From Streptomyces sp. HB132 (GTDB lineage: Bacteria; Actinomycetota; Actinomycetes; Streptomycetales; Streptomycetaceae): a DNA stretch of 64,000 nucleotides. The notes under the pieces are model-generated. The model made no database searches. It worked only from the letters and a program-made list of their open reading frames with translations, and was not told the DNA's origin. This document shows positions 54,636 through 63,312 of the stretch, in pieces. The first letter of the stretch is position 1; each line of letters begins with the position of its first letter. Where the stretch lies: the NCBI RefSeq assembly GCF_016909575.1, contig NZ_JAFBGA010000008.1:310001-374000 (forward strand), given 5' to 3'. Both the position numbers and the translations under genes were made by a program.

Positions 54636-54668
54636 GTGCCCGGCCGCAGTTCTCTGCAGGCCGGGCAC
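54636..54668 (+). terminator. Strong hairpin with U-rich tail after the peptide gene
   Basis: GTGCCCGGCC plus GCAG (54636-54649) pairs with CTGC (54654-54657) and GGCCGGGCAC (54659-54668), giving a 14-bp stem with one bulged A and a TTCT loop. CTTTTGTTC follows from 54675. This looks like an intrinsic terminator or attenuator limiting readthrough into the exporter genes. Confidence 0.75.
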
Positions 54669-54730
54669 CACCGCCTTTTGTTCACGATGGTCGTGGCGGA
54701 AGGCAGGAGAGCGATTCGAATGGAGGTATT

Positions 54731-55732
54731 GTGGCCGCAGTAGAGGTGGAAGACCTCACACGCACCTATACCACCGGCGCCTCGAAATTTCGTTTCCGGC
54801 GGAACGGAAGAACCGACCGTCAGGCTGTGAAAGGCGTTTCGTTCGACATCGGCGAGGGTGAGCTCTTCGGACTGCTGGGTCCCAACGGGGCCGGGAAGTC
54901 CACGACGATCAAGATCCTCTCGACTCTGCTGCTCCCGACCAGCGGGCGGGCCACCGTCCTGGGCCACGACGTCGTCAGCCACCCCACGGAGATCCGCCGA
55001 CGGATCGGCTACGTGGCCGGCGGGGACAAGGGTCTGTACGAACGGCTCTCCGCCCGCGACAACCTGCGCTACTTCGCCGAACTCCACGGCATCACCGGGC
55101 GTGCCCAACGCCTCCGCCTCGCCCAGCTCCTGGAGACCGTCGACCTGGCCGACCGGGCAGATGACCGCGTGGAAGGGTTCTCGCGCGGCATGCGCCAGCG
55201 GCTGCACATCGCCCGGGGCCTGCTGAACGAACCGAGCGTGCTCTTCCTGGACGAACCGACCATCGGGCTGGATCCCGAGGCGTCCAGGGATCTGCGCAGC
55301 ACCATCGGGACTCTGACCGGCCAGGGCACGACCGTCCTGCTCACCACGCACTACATGTACGAGGCCGACGAGTTGTGCGACCGCATCGCGGTCATCGCGC
55401 AGGGGCGGCTCGTCGCACTCGACACCCCGGGCGCCCTCAAGAAGGGCGTCGGCGACCGCACGGTGGCGACCGTCGAGGTCCGTGACGTCCCCGCGGCCGC
55501 ACTCGACGAGGTACGGGCCCGGCCCGGCGTGCTCGACCTCACCGTGACGTCCACGCCCACCTCGCACGTCCTCGAGGTCCAGTGCGAGGACACCGCCTCC
55601 CTGGTCCCGGATCTCCTGCGCATCCTCGGCCCCGGGTTCATCACGCGGGTCGACACCCGCGAGCCGACCCTCGAGGACGCCTACGTCGCACTCGTGTCCC
55701 AGCCGTCGGACACCGCCGGAGCCCCCCGGTGA
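54731..55732 (+). CDS. ABC exporter ATPase (DrrA-like)
   Basis: A 333-aa ATPase with Walker A LLGPNGAGKSTTIKIL (residues 50-57), signature EGFSRGMRQRL, Walker B SVLFLDEPTIGLDPEA and the switch histidine in VLLTTHYMYEADELCDR. The C-terminal extension (about 90 residues) is typical of DrrA-type exporters for antibiotics and small peptides. GTG 54731 has GGAGG five bases upstream. It overlaps the first permease gene (GTGA). Together with two permeases it likely exports the product of this locus and contributes to self-protection. Confidence 0.93.
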   Translation: MAAVEVEDLTRTYTTGASKFRFRRNGRTDRQAVKGVSFDIGEGELFGLLGPNGAGKSTTIKILSTLLLPTSGRATVLGHDVVSHPTEIRRRIGYVAGGDKGLYERLSARDNLRYFAELHGITGRAQRLRLAQLLETVDLADRADDRVEGFSRGMRQRLHIARGLLNEPSVLFLDEPTIGLDPEASRDLRSTIGTLTGQGTTVLLTTHYMYEADELCDRIAVIAQGRLVALDTPGALKKGVGDRTVATVEVRDVPAAALDEVRARPGVLDLTVTSTPTSHVLEVQCEDTASLVPDLLRILGPGFITRVDTREPTLEDAYVALVSQPSDTAGAPR

Positions 55733-56529
55733 CAGGGACCGGGACACGCGCCCGCACTCTGTACCTGCGAACTCTGCTGGTCTGCGGAGTCTTTCAGCTG
55801 CGCATGCTCCTCCAGTACAAGTTCTACGTCATCGCGGTGTTCGTCCAGCCGCTGGCCTTCGCCCTGATCCAGTTCGTCATGGTCGGGCACCGCCAGGACG
55901 CGGACGCCCTGGCCGGCGTGGCCGTGCAGGCCGGTCTGATGGGGATGTGGACGTCCACTCTCTTCGGCTCCGGCGGTGGGCTGAGCCGGGAACGCCGCTT
56001 CGGCACCCTGGAGCCCGTGGTGGTCGCGCCGACACCGCTGGCCGTCAACATCCTGGCCATCAGCCTGGCCACCGCCCTCATGGGTGTCATCTCCATGGCG
56101 GTGACGCTCCTCCTGGGCGGGCTCGTGTTCGACACCCCGATGGTGCCCGCGCGGCCCGGCGTCTTCGCCGCCGCCCTGGTCGTGGCCGTACTGGCCAACG
56201 CATGTCTCGGCTTCCTCATGGCCAACGCGTTCATCCTGTACCGCAACTCACTGGTCCTGACGAACCTGCTCGAGTACCCCGTCTGGGTCCTCTCCGGCCT
56301 GATGGTTCCCGTGGCCTTCCTGCCGCAGTGGTGCCGGCCGCTCAGCGAGGGCCTGTCGTTGACATGGGCGGGCCGGGCCCTCGGGCACGCGATGTCGGGG
56401 ACCGGAGCGCCGGGCCGGGAGATCCTGTGGTGCGCGGTGACCGGCCTGGCCTGCCTGGGGCTCGCCCTGTTCTTCCTGCGTACGGTGCACGACGCCGTGC
56501 GCCGACGCGCCACCCTGAACCTGATATGA
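55729..56529 (+). CDS. ABC-2-type permease, first subunit
   Basis: A 266-aa membrane protein with six hydrophobic helices, including FYVIAVFVQPLAFALIQFVM and ALMGVISMAVTLLLGGLVFD. It has the ABC-2 family phrases RERRFGTLEPVVVAPTPLAV and YPVWVLSGLMVPVAFLP. GTG 55729 overlaps the ATPase stop. It forms a heterodimeric channel with the next gene's product. Confidence 0.88.
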   Translation: MTGTGTRARTLYLRTLLVCGVFQLRMLLQYKFYVIAVFVQPLAFALIQFVMVGHRQDADALAGVAVQAGLMGMWTSTLFGSGGGLSRERRFGTLEPVVVAPTPLAVNILAISLATALMGVISMAVTLLLGGLVFDTPMVPARPGVFAAALVVAVLANACLGFLMANAFILYRNSLVLTNLLEYPVWVLSGLMVPVAFLPQWCRPLSEGLSLTWAGRALGHAMSGTGAPGREILWCAVTGLACLGLALFFLRTVHDAVRRRATLNLI

Positions 56530-56540
56530 GGAGCGTCCGC

Positions 56541-57344
56541 ATGAGCGCCGCGCGCAGGCTCGTCGCCGGCCTGCGGGTCACAGTGGTGGGGGGTGCCCTC
56601 TCCTACCGTGCCCTGATCACCTTCCTGTCGCCCCCGTTGTTCTTCGTGATGATGATCGCGTCACCCTTCTTCCAGATCGTGACGTTCTCCCTGCTCGGCC
56701 GCTACAGCGGCGCCCAGGACCCGGACTTCTACGTCGTGGGCACGGCGATCCAGGCATCCGCGATGGCCGGTATCTACGGCGCATCGCAGGCGGTCGCCAA
56801 CGAGCGGGCCTTCGGGACGCTGGCCCATCTCCTGATCACCCCCGCGGGCCGCTTCTGGATCATGCTGGGACGGCTGATCCCCACCTCGCTCAACGGAGTC
56901 CTGGTCGCGGTCCTCGGCGTGTTCGGCGGCTGGGCTTTCCTGGGCCTGTCGCTCACTCCCTCGATCCTGTTGCCCATCGGTGTGGCGGCCGTGTGCGCGT
57001 CGACGTCCTGCGCGGGTCTGGGGCTGATCATCGGCGCCCTCGGACTCCGCTTCCGCGACATGTACTTCGTCACCAACGCCGCGCACCTGGTCCTGCTCAT
57101 CGCCACCGGTGCGGCGATCCCGCTCACCCTGCTGCCCGGCTGGGTGCAGGGCCTGTCCCAGGTGGTCCCGATGGCACACGCCATCGCCATGGCACAGGAC
57201 GCCGTGGCCGGGCGCCCGTACTCGCCGGTGCAGTCGGCGGGCGCCGAACTCGTGCTGGCTGCCGTGTACTTCGGCATCGCCCTGGTGGTGCTCACCCGCT
57301 CCGAACGGCTGAGCCGACGGCTCGGCACGCTGGAACTGGTATGA
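56541..57344 (+). CDS. ABC-2-type permease, second subunit
   Basis: A 267-aa membrane protein paralogous to its upstream neighbour: ERAFGTLAHLLITPAGRFWI parallels the RFGTLE segment of the first subunit, and AIPLTLLPGWVQGLSQVVPM ends the transmembrane region. ATG 56541 has GAGGAG eight bases upstream; an overlapping ATG at 56526 (ATGA junction) is possible. Its stop overlaps the kinase gene (ATGA). It is probably the partner subunit of a heterodimeric exporter. Confidence 0.88.
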   Translation: MSAARRLVAGLRVTVVGGALSYRALITFLSPPLFFVMMIASPFFQIVTFSLLGRYSGAQDPDFYVVGTAIQASAMAGIYGASQAVANERAFGTLAHLLITPAGRFWIMLGRLIPTSLNGVLVAVLGVFGGWAFLGLSLTPSILLPIGVAAVCASTSCAGLGLIIGALGLRFRDMYFVTNAAHLVLLIATGAAIPLTLLPGWVQGLSQVVPMAHAIAMAQDAVAGRPYSPVQSAGAELVLAAVYFGIALVVLTRSERLSRRLGTLELV

Positions 57345-58222
57345 CCCCCGCCGACCGGACCCCCGTGCAAGCCCCGAAGGGGAAGGAACATCTCTTGACG
57401 CGCACCGCCCAGCCTCCCGGCAGCCTCGTACTGAAGATCGGCGGCAGCCTCTTCTCGGACAAGAGCCGCCCCGGCAGCCTCGACGAGAAGGTCTTCGCCT
57501 CGTACGCCGCGCTCGTCGCCGACCTGGCCCGTGCCTACCCCGGCCGGATCGTCCTGGTCACCGGTGGAGGAGCGTTCGGCCACGGGGCGCTGCGCGGACT
57601 CGACCCGGATGACCCCTTCGCGCCGCTGCCGTTCGTGCAGGCCACCGCGGGCGTCCGCTGGCGGTGGGTGAGCGCGCTGACCGACATGGGGGTGCGCGCA
57701 CTGCCGCTGCAACTCGGGGCGTTCAGCACGGTCGACCCCACGCACCCGCACGGCGTCGCGGTCGCCGAGGAGCCCCTCAAGGCGCTGCTGGCCGCCGGTG
57801 TGCTGCCGGTCCTGTCCGGTGACTGCCTGCTGCGTCCGGACGGGTCGCTGGAGGCGTTCTCCAGCGACCGGACCCCGGAGGTACTGGTCCGGGCGCTCGG
57901 CACCGCTCCCCGCGTCGTCACGCTCACCGACGTCCCGGGGGTGCTGACCGGCGGCCCCGGCAGCGACGACGTACTGGAACTCATCGACGCGCACCACCCG
58001 GAAGACGCCTACCGGTACGTGTGGAAGGAGAGCGAGTGGGACGCCTCCGGCGCGATGCAGGGCAAGCTCGACGCGCTCGTCGCGTGCGCCCGCCAGGGAG
58101 CCGAGTGCTTCATCATGCGCGGTGACCCCGGACTGGCCGACCTGAGACATCTGACGCGCCCCGAGGGCGAGTGGCCGGGTGCCCTGAAGCGCACCCGGAT
58201 CGCCCTGCGCAAGGAGGCCTGA
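57341..58222 (+). CDS. FomA-like phosphonate kinase
   Basis: A 293-aa amino-acid-kinase-fold enzyme very similar in pattern to FomA, which phosphorylates fosfomycin in its producer. Shared features are LKIGGSLFSDK (Lys32 and Lys41, matching FomA Lys9 and Lys18), VTGGGAFGHGALR with His81, EAFSSDRTPEVLV, VVTLTDVPGV, and ESEWDASGAMQGKLDALVAC followed by GAECFIMRGDPG. FomA has Thr where this has Ser in the SEWDASGAM motif. It should phosphorylate a phosphonate, either as a biosynthetic step or as reversible self-protection. It overlaps the permease and HPr-kinase-like genes. A TTG at 57395 with a strong ribosome site is an alternative start. Confidence 0.88.
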   Translation: MTPADRTPVQAPKGKEHLLTRTAQPPGSLVLKIGGSLFSDKSRPGSLDEKVFASYAALVADLARAYPGRIVLVTGGGAFGHGALRGLDPDDPFAPLPFVQATAGVRWRWVSALTDMGVRALPLQLGAFSTVDPTHPHGVAVAEEPLKALLAAGVLPVLSGDCLLRPDGSLEAFSSDRTPEVLVRALGTAPRVVTLTDVPGVLTGGPGSDDVLELIDAHHPEDAYRYVWKESEWDASGAMQGKLDALVACARQGAECFIMRGDPGLADLRHLTRPEGEWPGALKRTRIALRKEA

Positions 58223-59271
58223 TGGGCACGCCCACGGTCACGGTCGCCGAATCGGTCGTGCCGGCCGACGCGTTCGCGGGCCGGGACGTCACCGTCCGCT
58301 CGTCGGCCGTACTGGACCTCAACGCGGTCCGGGTCCGTCTGATGAGCAACATGGAGGACTTCCCTGGCTTCTCGTACTTCGCCGACTTCGCGGAGGCGGA
58401 CGCCGCGGCCGACTACGAGATCGTCTGCGTGGATCTGGACCGGGACGCCTACGACGTGTCCCTCCTCGCGGCCGAGGCCGACCGGACCTTCCGGTCTAAG
58501 CGGTTCAAAACCGGGTTCTACCTCGTGCACTTCTTCGGGGACCCCGCCTACCTGATCACGCGCGGCAACCGCTTCCACGTGTTCGGCCGTCGCCTGGAGA
58601 AGACCGTCTGGCCGTACTTCGTGAAGCACATCCTCACGATGCACGCCGCCGACCACGGTTTCGTGCACCTCAAGGCAGCCGGTTTCGCCCACGAGGACGG
58701 CACGGGAACCCTGCTGCTGGGCCGTCAGGGAGGCGGCAAGACGGTCTTCCTGGCACAGGCGTGCGCCGGCGGCGCGAGCTTCCTCGCGAACACCCACACC
58801 CTCGTCAAGGACGGTGTCGCCCACGGCGTGCACTCCGCGATGCGGGTCCGCTCCGACGACTGCTTCCGCGACGTCATCGAGCGGCGGAACCTGACGCCGC
58901 ACATCGAGAGCGGTGACTACGTCGCCAGTCCCTACGAGCTCTTCGACGGCCGCACGGTGAAGCGGGCCACGATCCGCAACATCGTGATCGCGGACTTCGA
59001 CCCCCGGCGCCCGCAGGGCCTGGAACCCGTCTCGGATGCGGCCGCGACCGCGTTCCTGGAACAGTTCTCCTCCGCGGTCACGATGTACGGCCTCAAGGAC
59101 GACCTGTACACGCACTGCGGCAACGACCTGGACCGCTACACCCGCACCTACGAGCACATGCGCGGACAGGCCACGAGCCTGGTGGGCGGTGCCCGATGCT
59201 TCCGCGCCAACGTCGACATGCTCGATGAATCCGTGCGCGACACGGTGCTGTCCACCCTGGCCGCCGAGTGA
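58222..59271 (+). CDS. HPr-kinase-like P-loop protein (possible FomB-type second kinase)
   Basis: A 349-aa protein with a central P-loop GTLLLGRQGGGKTVFLAQAC (residues 167-174) preceded by HGFVHLKAAGFAHEDGTG. This is the layout of HPr-kinase/phosphorylase-like small-molecule or peptide kinases. The acidic and histidine residues after the P-loop (ANTHTLVKDGVAHGVH) may take the place of Walker B. HPr-kinase relatives phosphorylate lasso-peptide serine residues in some loci, while fosfomycin producers pair FomA with a second kinase, FomB. Both roles fit the position directly after a FomA homologue (TGATG junction, AAGGAGG site). I could not confirm homology to FomB from memory. Confidence 0.72.
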   Translation: MGTPTVTVAESVVPADAFAGRDVTVRSSAVLDLNAVRVRLMSNMEDFPGFSYFADFAEADAAADYEIVCVDLDRDAYDVSLLAAEADRTFRSKRFKTGFYLVHFFGDPAYLITRGNRFHVFGRRLEKTVWPYFVKHILTMHAADHGFVHLKAAGFAHEDGTGTLLLGRQGGGKTVFLAQACAGGASFLANTHTLVKDGVAHGVHSAMRVRSDDCFRDVIERRNLTPHIESGDYVASPYELFDGRTVKRATIRNIVIADFDPRRPQGLEPVSDAAATAFLEQFSSAVTMYGLKDDLYTHCGNDLDRYTRTYEHMRGQATSLVGGARCFRANVDMLDESVRDTVLSTLAAE

Positions 59272-59334
59272 GTCCTCGCCAGGCCGGCCCGACCGGCCCG
59301 ACTCCTCGAGGCCGATGATGAAGGGAAGACCCCG

Positions 59335-60219
59335 TTGCGCCCGTTCGACCGCGTGAAGATCGAGCTGAGTGAAGAATCCGTCCGTCTGCTCGCCCGCCCC
59401 GAGGACCGGGGTCCGAACCACCTCTCCGACGAGCTGCGCGAAGAGGTGGCGGAGGCCGTCGTCCGCGATGTGCGCGACGGTCCCGGCATCCTGGTGCTCG
59501 GTGGCTTCGAGTGCCTCGCGGACGACGAGGAGGCCCTGCGCCGCGCCTTCCTGACCGGATCCCGCCTGTTCGGTGAGCTCATGCCGCAGAACGCCTCGGG
59601 CGAACTGCTCCGCGAGGTGCGGGACCGGGGCACACGCATCGGTGAGGGCCGCACGACCCGCTACTCCGACTCCCGCTTCGGGGGCAGCCTCCACACGGAC
59701 GGCGCCGAGGCGCCCCTCCCCGTGCCGGACTACTTCACGCTCCTGTGCGTGCACCAGGCCGCTCTGGGCGGGGCGCTCCAGCTCGTTCACGTACGCGATG
59801 TCGTACGCGAGCTGAAGGACCGGCCCGAGGTGCTGGACGTGCTGCGGCAGCCCTTCCACTTCGACCGCCGCGGGGACGAGGCGCCGGGCGAGCCGCCCAC
59901 CACACTCAAGCCCGTCCTGTTCGCGGACGGGGACATGCCGGGAGACCCGCTCGGTGTCACCTACCTCCGGCAGTACATCGAGGTCGGTCACGCCCGCCCC
60001 GATGTCCCCGACCTCACCGCGGCTCAGGTCGCCGCCCTCGACGCGCTCGACGCGTTGCTCGCAGACCCGGCCCTGATCAGCCAGGACCGTCAACAGCCCG
60101 GTGAACTGGCCGTGTTCAACAACAAGCGGCTTCTGCACGGCCGCACCGAGTTCACCGACCACGGCGACGGCGACCGGTCCCGTCTGCTGTTCCGCACCTG
60201 GATCCGCCGACCGGCCTGA
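59335..60219 (+). CDS. TauD/clavaminate-synthase-like Fe(II)/2-oxoglutarate oxygenase
   Basis: A 294-aa non-haem iron oxygenase. The iron ligands are His120 and Asp122 in GGSLHTDGAEAPLP and His268 in NNKRLLHGRTEF, with the 2-oxoglutarate-binding arginine in SRLLFRTWIRR. It resembles clavaminate-synthase/TauD enzymes, which hydroxylate or desaturate unactivated carbons. In a phosphonate locus it probably hydroxylates a phosphonate or an attached residue. TTG 59335 is favoured because AAGGGAAG lies just upstream; GTG 59353 is possible. A 63-base gap from the previous gene is the longest break inside this operon. Confidence 0.88.
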   Translation: MRPFDRVKIELSEESVRLLARPEDRGPNHLSDELREEVAEAVVRDVRDGPGILVLGGFECLADDEEALRRAFLTGSRLFGELMPQNASGELLREVRDRGTRIGEGRTTRYSDSRFGGSLHTDGAEAPLPVPDYFTLLCVHQAALGGALQLVHVRDVVRELKDRPEVLDVLRQPFHFDRRGDEAPGEPPTTLKPVLFADGDMPGDPLGVTYLRQYIEVGHARPDVPDLTAAQVAALDALDALLADPALISQDRQQPGELAVFNNKRLLHGRTEFTDHGDGDRSRLLFRTWIRRPA

Positions 60220-60260
60220 GCACCCCCGTCACCTTCCGGCGAATCTGAAAGAGCGAGACC

Positions 60261-61373
60261 GTGCGCGTTCTCATCGTCCCCAACTGTCTGCGTGGCAGCC
60301 TCACGGCCGCCACGGTCGCCGACGCACTGGCGCGCGGCGTGCGTGCCGCCCACCCGTCCGCGACGCTCGACGTCCTGCCCGCGGCCGACGGTGGCGACGG
60401 CAGCCTCGGGCACTGGCTGCGGCACTCCGTGAGCCGGGAGGTCCCTGTCGACGTCGCAGGACCGCTGGGTGGCACGGTTCGTGCCACCTACGCACTGGGC
60501 GCGGACGGCACCGCGTTCATCGAGATGGCCGAGGCCAGCGGGTTGCGCCACGTCCCCGACGCACGACGTGACCCGCTGCGGGCCACCACCCGCGGTACGG
60601 GCCAGCTGATCCGCCATGCACTGCACGCCGGAGCCCGTACGGTGATCGTCGGTGCGGGCGGCAGCGCCACCCTCGACATGGGGGCCGGGGCGCTCAGCGC
60701 GCTCGGGGTGGAATTCCACGCCGACGACGGCCGTGTGCTCGACGCGTACCCCGATGCGCTGCGGCACGTCGTCGGCGCCGACACCCGCCACGCCGATCCG
60801 CTGCTGCGCGGCGCGCGGCTGCGGGTGCTGAGCGATGTGCACACCCCGTTGCGGGAGAACGTGGTGCGCTTCGGCCCGCAGAAGGGCATCGCCGCCCAGG
60901 AGGTCGGTGCGTTCGGCGAGATGCTCGGCCGCTTGGCCCGAGCCGTCCGCCCCGACCGGCCGGAGCTGCTGGACCTGCCGTGGTACGGAGCCGGGGGCGG
61001 TACCCCGGCCGGGCTCAGCGTCTTCGGGGCCCGCGCGGAGTCCGGCAGCGACCGGCTGCTCGAGCTGGCCGGCGTACCGGAACTGATCGCGGATGCGGAC
61101 TTCGTCATCACGGCCGAGGGCCGGGTCGACGCCGGATCGCTGGACGGCAAGCTGCCGTTGGCCGTCTCCCGGCTCGCGGCCCGGCACGGCGTCCCGTGCG
61201 TGGTGGTCACCGGCAGCACCCTGCTCGCCCCCGAAGAACTCCCGGCCGGCACGCGCTGCCTGGTGCTGCCCCCTGAATGCGCGCCGGACCGGCCCGAAAC
61301 CACCGCACTCGCGCTCGCAGACGCCGGCCGAGCCGCGATCCCGCACCAGACGCGAAGCCGTGAGGTGAATTGA
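60261..61373 (+). CDS. Glycerate kinase (GarK/GlxK type)
   Basis: A 370-aa glycerate kinase family member: RVLIVPNCLRGSLTAATVAD at the start, LPAADGGDGSLGHWL, VIVGAGGSATLDMGAGALSA, and the C-terminal DFVITAEGRVDAGSLDGKLP with VVVTGSTL. The normal reaction phosphorylates D-glycerate at C2 or C3. Its place between an oxygenase and a 2-hydroxyacid dehydrogenase in a phosphonate operon suggests a phosphono-hydroxyacid substrate, or activation of a hydroxyl for later coupling. ATG 60261 follows GAAAGAG; its stop overlaps the next gene (TGATG region). Confidence 0.9.
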   Translation: MRVLIVPNCLRGSLTAATVADALARGVRAAHPSATLDVLPAADGGDGSLGHWLRHSVSREVPVDVAGPLGGTVRATYALGADGTAFIEMAEASGLRHVPDARRDPLRATTRGTGQLIRHALHAGARTVIVGAGGSATLDMGAGALSALGVEFHADDGRVLDAYPDALRHVVGADTRHADPLLRGARLRVLSDVHTPLRENVVRFGPQKGIAAQEVGAFGEMLGRLARAVRPDRPELLDLPWYGAGGGTPAGLSVFGARAESGSDRLLELAGVPELIADADFVITAEGRVDAGSLDGKLPLAVSRLAARHGVPCVVVTGSTLLAPEELPAGTRCLVLPPECAPDRPETTALALADAGRAAIPHQTRSREVN

Positions 61374-62458
61374 TGAGGACAAGCCACGAGAGTCTGCACG
61401 ATTTCGTCCGTGAGGCGATGTGCCGTGCCGGGGCCCGCCCCGAGGACGCCGACCAGGTCGCGCGCGTGCTGGTCGCCGCCGACCTGAACGGGGTCGACAG
61501 TCACGGCGTGGCCCGGCTGCGCCGGTACGTCGAGGGCATCCGCAAGGGCACCATCGCGGCGGACGCGACACCCACAGTGGTGTCCGACTTCCCGGCCGGA
61601 GCGGTCGTCGACGCGGGCAACGGGCTGGGACAGCCCGCGATGCTGCACGCCCTCGACCTCGCGGTGCGCAAGGCACAGGACACCGCCATAGCGATGGTCA
61701 CGGTCCGGCGCTCCAACCACTTCGGCATCGCGGGCCACTACGCGGCGCAGGGGGCCCGGCAGGGCATGCTCACCATCGTCACGACCAACGCCTCCCCGCA
61801 GGTCGCGCCGACGCACGGCGCGGAGCCCATGTTCGGGACGAATCCGCTCGCCTTCGCGCTGCCCACGCACCCGACCCGGCCGTACCTGTACGACGCGGCG
61901 ACCAGCGCGGTCCCGCGGGGAAAGCTGGAACGTCTGGAGCGCGAGGAGCGGCCGATGCTGCCGGGGTGGGCCGTCGACCCCCAGGGCCGTACCGAGACGG
62001 ACATCCCCAGCCTGGTCAAGGGGCTCAAGGCACGGGAGGGATACGCCCTGCTGCCGCTGGGCGGCGCCGGGGAGGACCACGGCGGGCACAAGGGCTACGG
62101 CCTGGGTCTCCTCGCCGACCTCCTGTGCGGCCCCCTGGCCGGGGCCAGTTGGGGCCGGCACGTGTACGGGCCCGACGGGGCGGGTCTCGGCCACATGGTG
62201 ATCTGCGCCCGGGCCGCGGCCTTCATCGACCTCGACTCCTTCCGCGCCGAGACCGCAGCCATGTTCGACGAACTGCGCGACGCGAAGAAGGCAGAGGGCC
62301 AGGACCGCATCTTCATCCCGGGCGAGAAGGAATACGAGCGGGCCGACGAGCGGCGGGCCCACGGCATTCCGCTGCGCCCCGCCGTCGTGGCGGACCTCGG
62401 CGACATCGCCGCGTCCCTGGATATGCCGCCCCTGGAGTCCATCGGAGGACTGGAATGA
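61370..62458 (+). CDS. Ldh2-family 2-hydroxyacid dehydrogenase
   Basis: A 362-aa malate/L-lactate dehydrogenase (type 2) family enzyme, a fold unrelated to Rossmann lactate dehydrogenases. Motifs: LNGVDSHGVARLRRYVEGIR, RRSNHFGIAGHYAAQGARQG, MFGTNPLAFALPT, and the late GHKGYGLGLLADLL. Members reduce 2-oxoacids or oxidise 2-hydroxyacids with NAD(P). In this operon the obvious 2-oxoacid is phosphonopyruvate, so reduction to phosphonolactate is a plausible branch competing with decarboxylation; this is inference. It starts at ATG 61370 overlapping the glycerate kinase stop and ends overlapping the PEP mutase start (ATGA). Confidence 0.9.
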   Translation: MMRTSHESLHDFVREAMCRAGARPEDADQVARVLVAADLNGVDSHGVARLRRYVEGIRKGTIAADATPTVVSDFPAGAVVDAGNGLGQPAMLHALDLAVRKAQDTAIAMVTVRRSNHFGIAGHYAAQGARQGMLTIVTTNASPQVAPTHGAEPMFGTNPLAFALPTHPTRPYLYDAATSAVPRGKLERLEREERPMLPGWAVDPQGRTETDIPSLVKGLKAREGYALLPLGGAGEDHGGHKGYGLGLLADLLCGPLAGASWGRHVYGPDGAGLGHMVICARAAAFIDLDSFRAETAAMFDELRDAKKAEGQDRIFIPGEKEYERADERRAHGIPLRPAVVADLGDIAASLDMPPLESIGGLE

Positions 62459-63312
62459 CCACAACATCCGCACGCCTGAGGGAACTCCTGGCAGCGCCGC
62501 AGGCGGCGAGGGCCGCCGGCGCGCACGACGGGCTGACCGCCCGGCTGGTGGAGGAGGCCGGGTACGACGTCGTCTGGGCGTCGAGCTTCGAGACCTCGGC
62601 CAGCCGGGCGCTGCCCGACATGAGCCTGCTGACGATGACCGACTACCTCCAGGCAGCCGCCTGGATGGTGCAGTCGACGTCACTGCCCGTGCTGGCCGAC
62701 TGCGACACCGGGTTCGGCAACCGGCTGAACATCGCGTACACGGTGCAGCGGTACGAGGCTGCCGGTGTCGCCGGTATCTGCCTGGAGGACAAGGTCTTCC
62801 CCAAGAAGAACAGCTTCCTGGCAGTCGGCCAGACGCTCGAGGACCCGGCGGAGTTCGCCGCCCGCATCCGTGTCGCCAAGGAGGCACAGCGCGACCCGGA
62901 GTTCGTGATCGTGGCGCGGGTCGAGGCCCTCATCGCCGGTACGGGCATGGAGGACGCGCTGACCCGCGCCCACCTGTACGCGGACGCGGGTGCCGACGCG
63001 ATCCTGATCCACTCCAAGTCCCAGGAGCCGCACGAGATAAAGGAGTTCCTGGAGCACTGGCAGCGGCGGACACCGGTGGTCGTGGTGCCCACGACGTATT
63101 TCCGGTGGAAGACGGAGGAGGCTTCGCGGGCCGGTGCGTCGCTGGTCATCTACGCCAACCAGGGGCTGCGGGCCGCGGTCCAGGCGGTCCGGGACGTACT
63201 GCTGGAGATCCGGCTGACGGGGGACTCGGCGTCGAGCGAGGACGTCATCGCCCCGGTGAAGGAGATCTTCCGGCTCACGGACGTCGACACGTGGAACGCG
63301 CTCGAATCATGA
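62455..63312 (+). CDS. pepM: Phosphoenolpyruvate phosphomutase
   Basis: A 285-aa PEP mutase, the enzyme that forms the carbon-phosphorus bond by rearranging PEP to phosphonopyruvate. The isocitrate-lyase-superfamily barrel begins AAGAHDGLTARLVEEAGYDV. The metal-site aspartates are in VLADCDTGFG (Asp82, Asp84). The diagnostic PepM motif is EDKVFPKKNSF (residues 111-121), which separates true mutases from other family members. The gene is coupled to both neighbours by ATGA overlaps. A PEP mutase defines this region as a phosphonate biosynthetic locus. The homologous reading frame extends far upstream, but ATG 62455 gives the family length. Confidence 0.97.
   Translation: MTTTSARLRELLAAPQAARAAGAHDGLTARLVEEAGYDVVWASSFETSASRALPDMSLLTMTDYLQAAAWMVQSTSLPVLADCDTGFGNRLNIAYTVQRYEAAGVAGICLEDKVFPKKNSFLAVGQTLEDPAEFAARIRVAKEAQRDPEFVIVARVEALIAGTGMEDALTRAHLYADAGADAILIHSKSQEPHEIKEFLEHWQRRTPVVVVPTTYFRWKTEEASRAGASLVIYANQGLRAAVQAVRDVLLEIRLTGDSASSEDVIAPVKEIFRLTDVDTWNALES

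Noticed and set aside
54620..54670. SECIS element for selenocysteine insertion at the peptide TGA
   Set aside because: The stem-loop lies beyond an in-frame TAA, has a short TTCT loop without the expected features, and is followed by a T-rich tract, so an intrinsic terminator is the better explanation. It is kept only as a low-priority finding.
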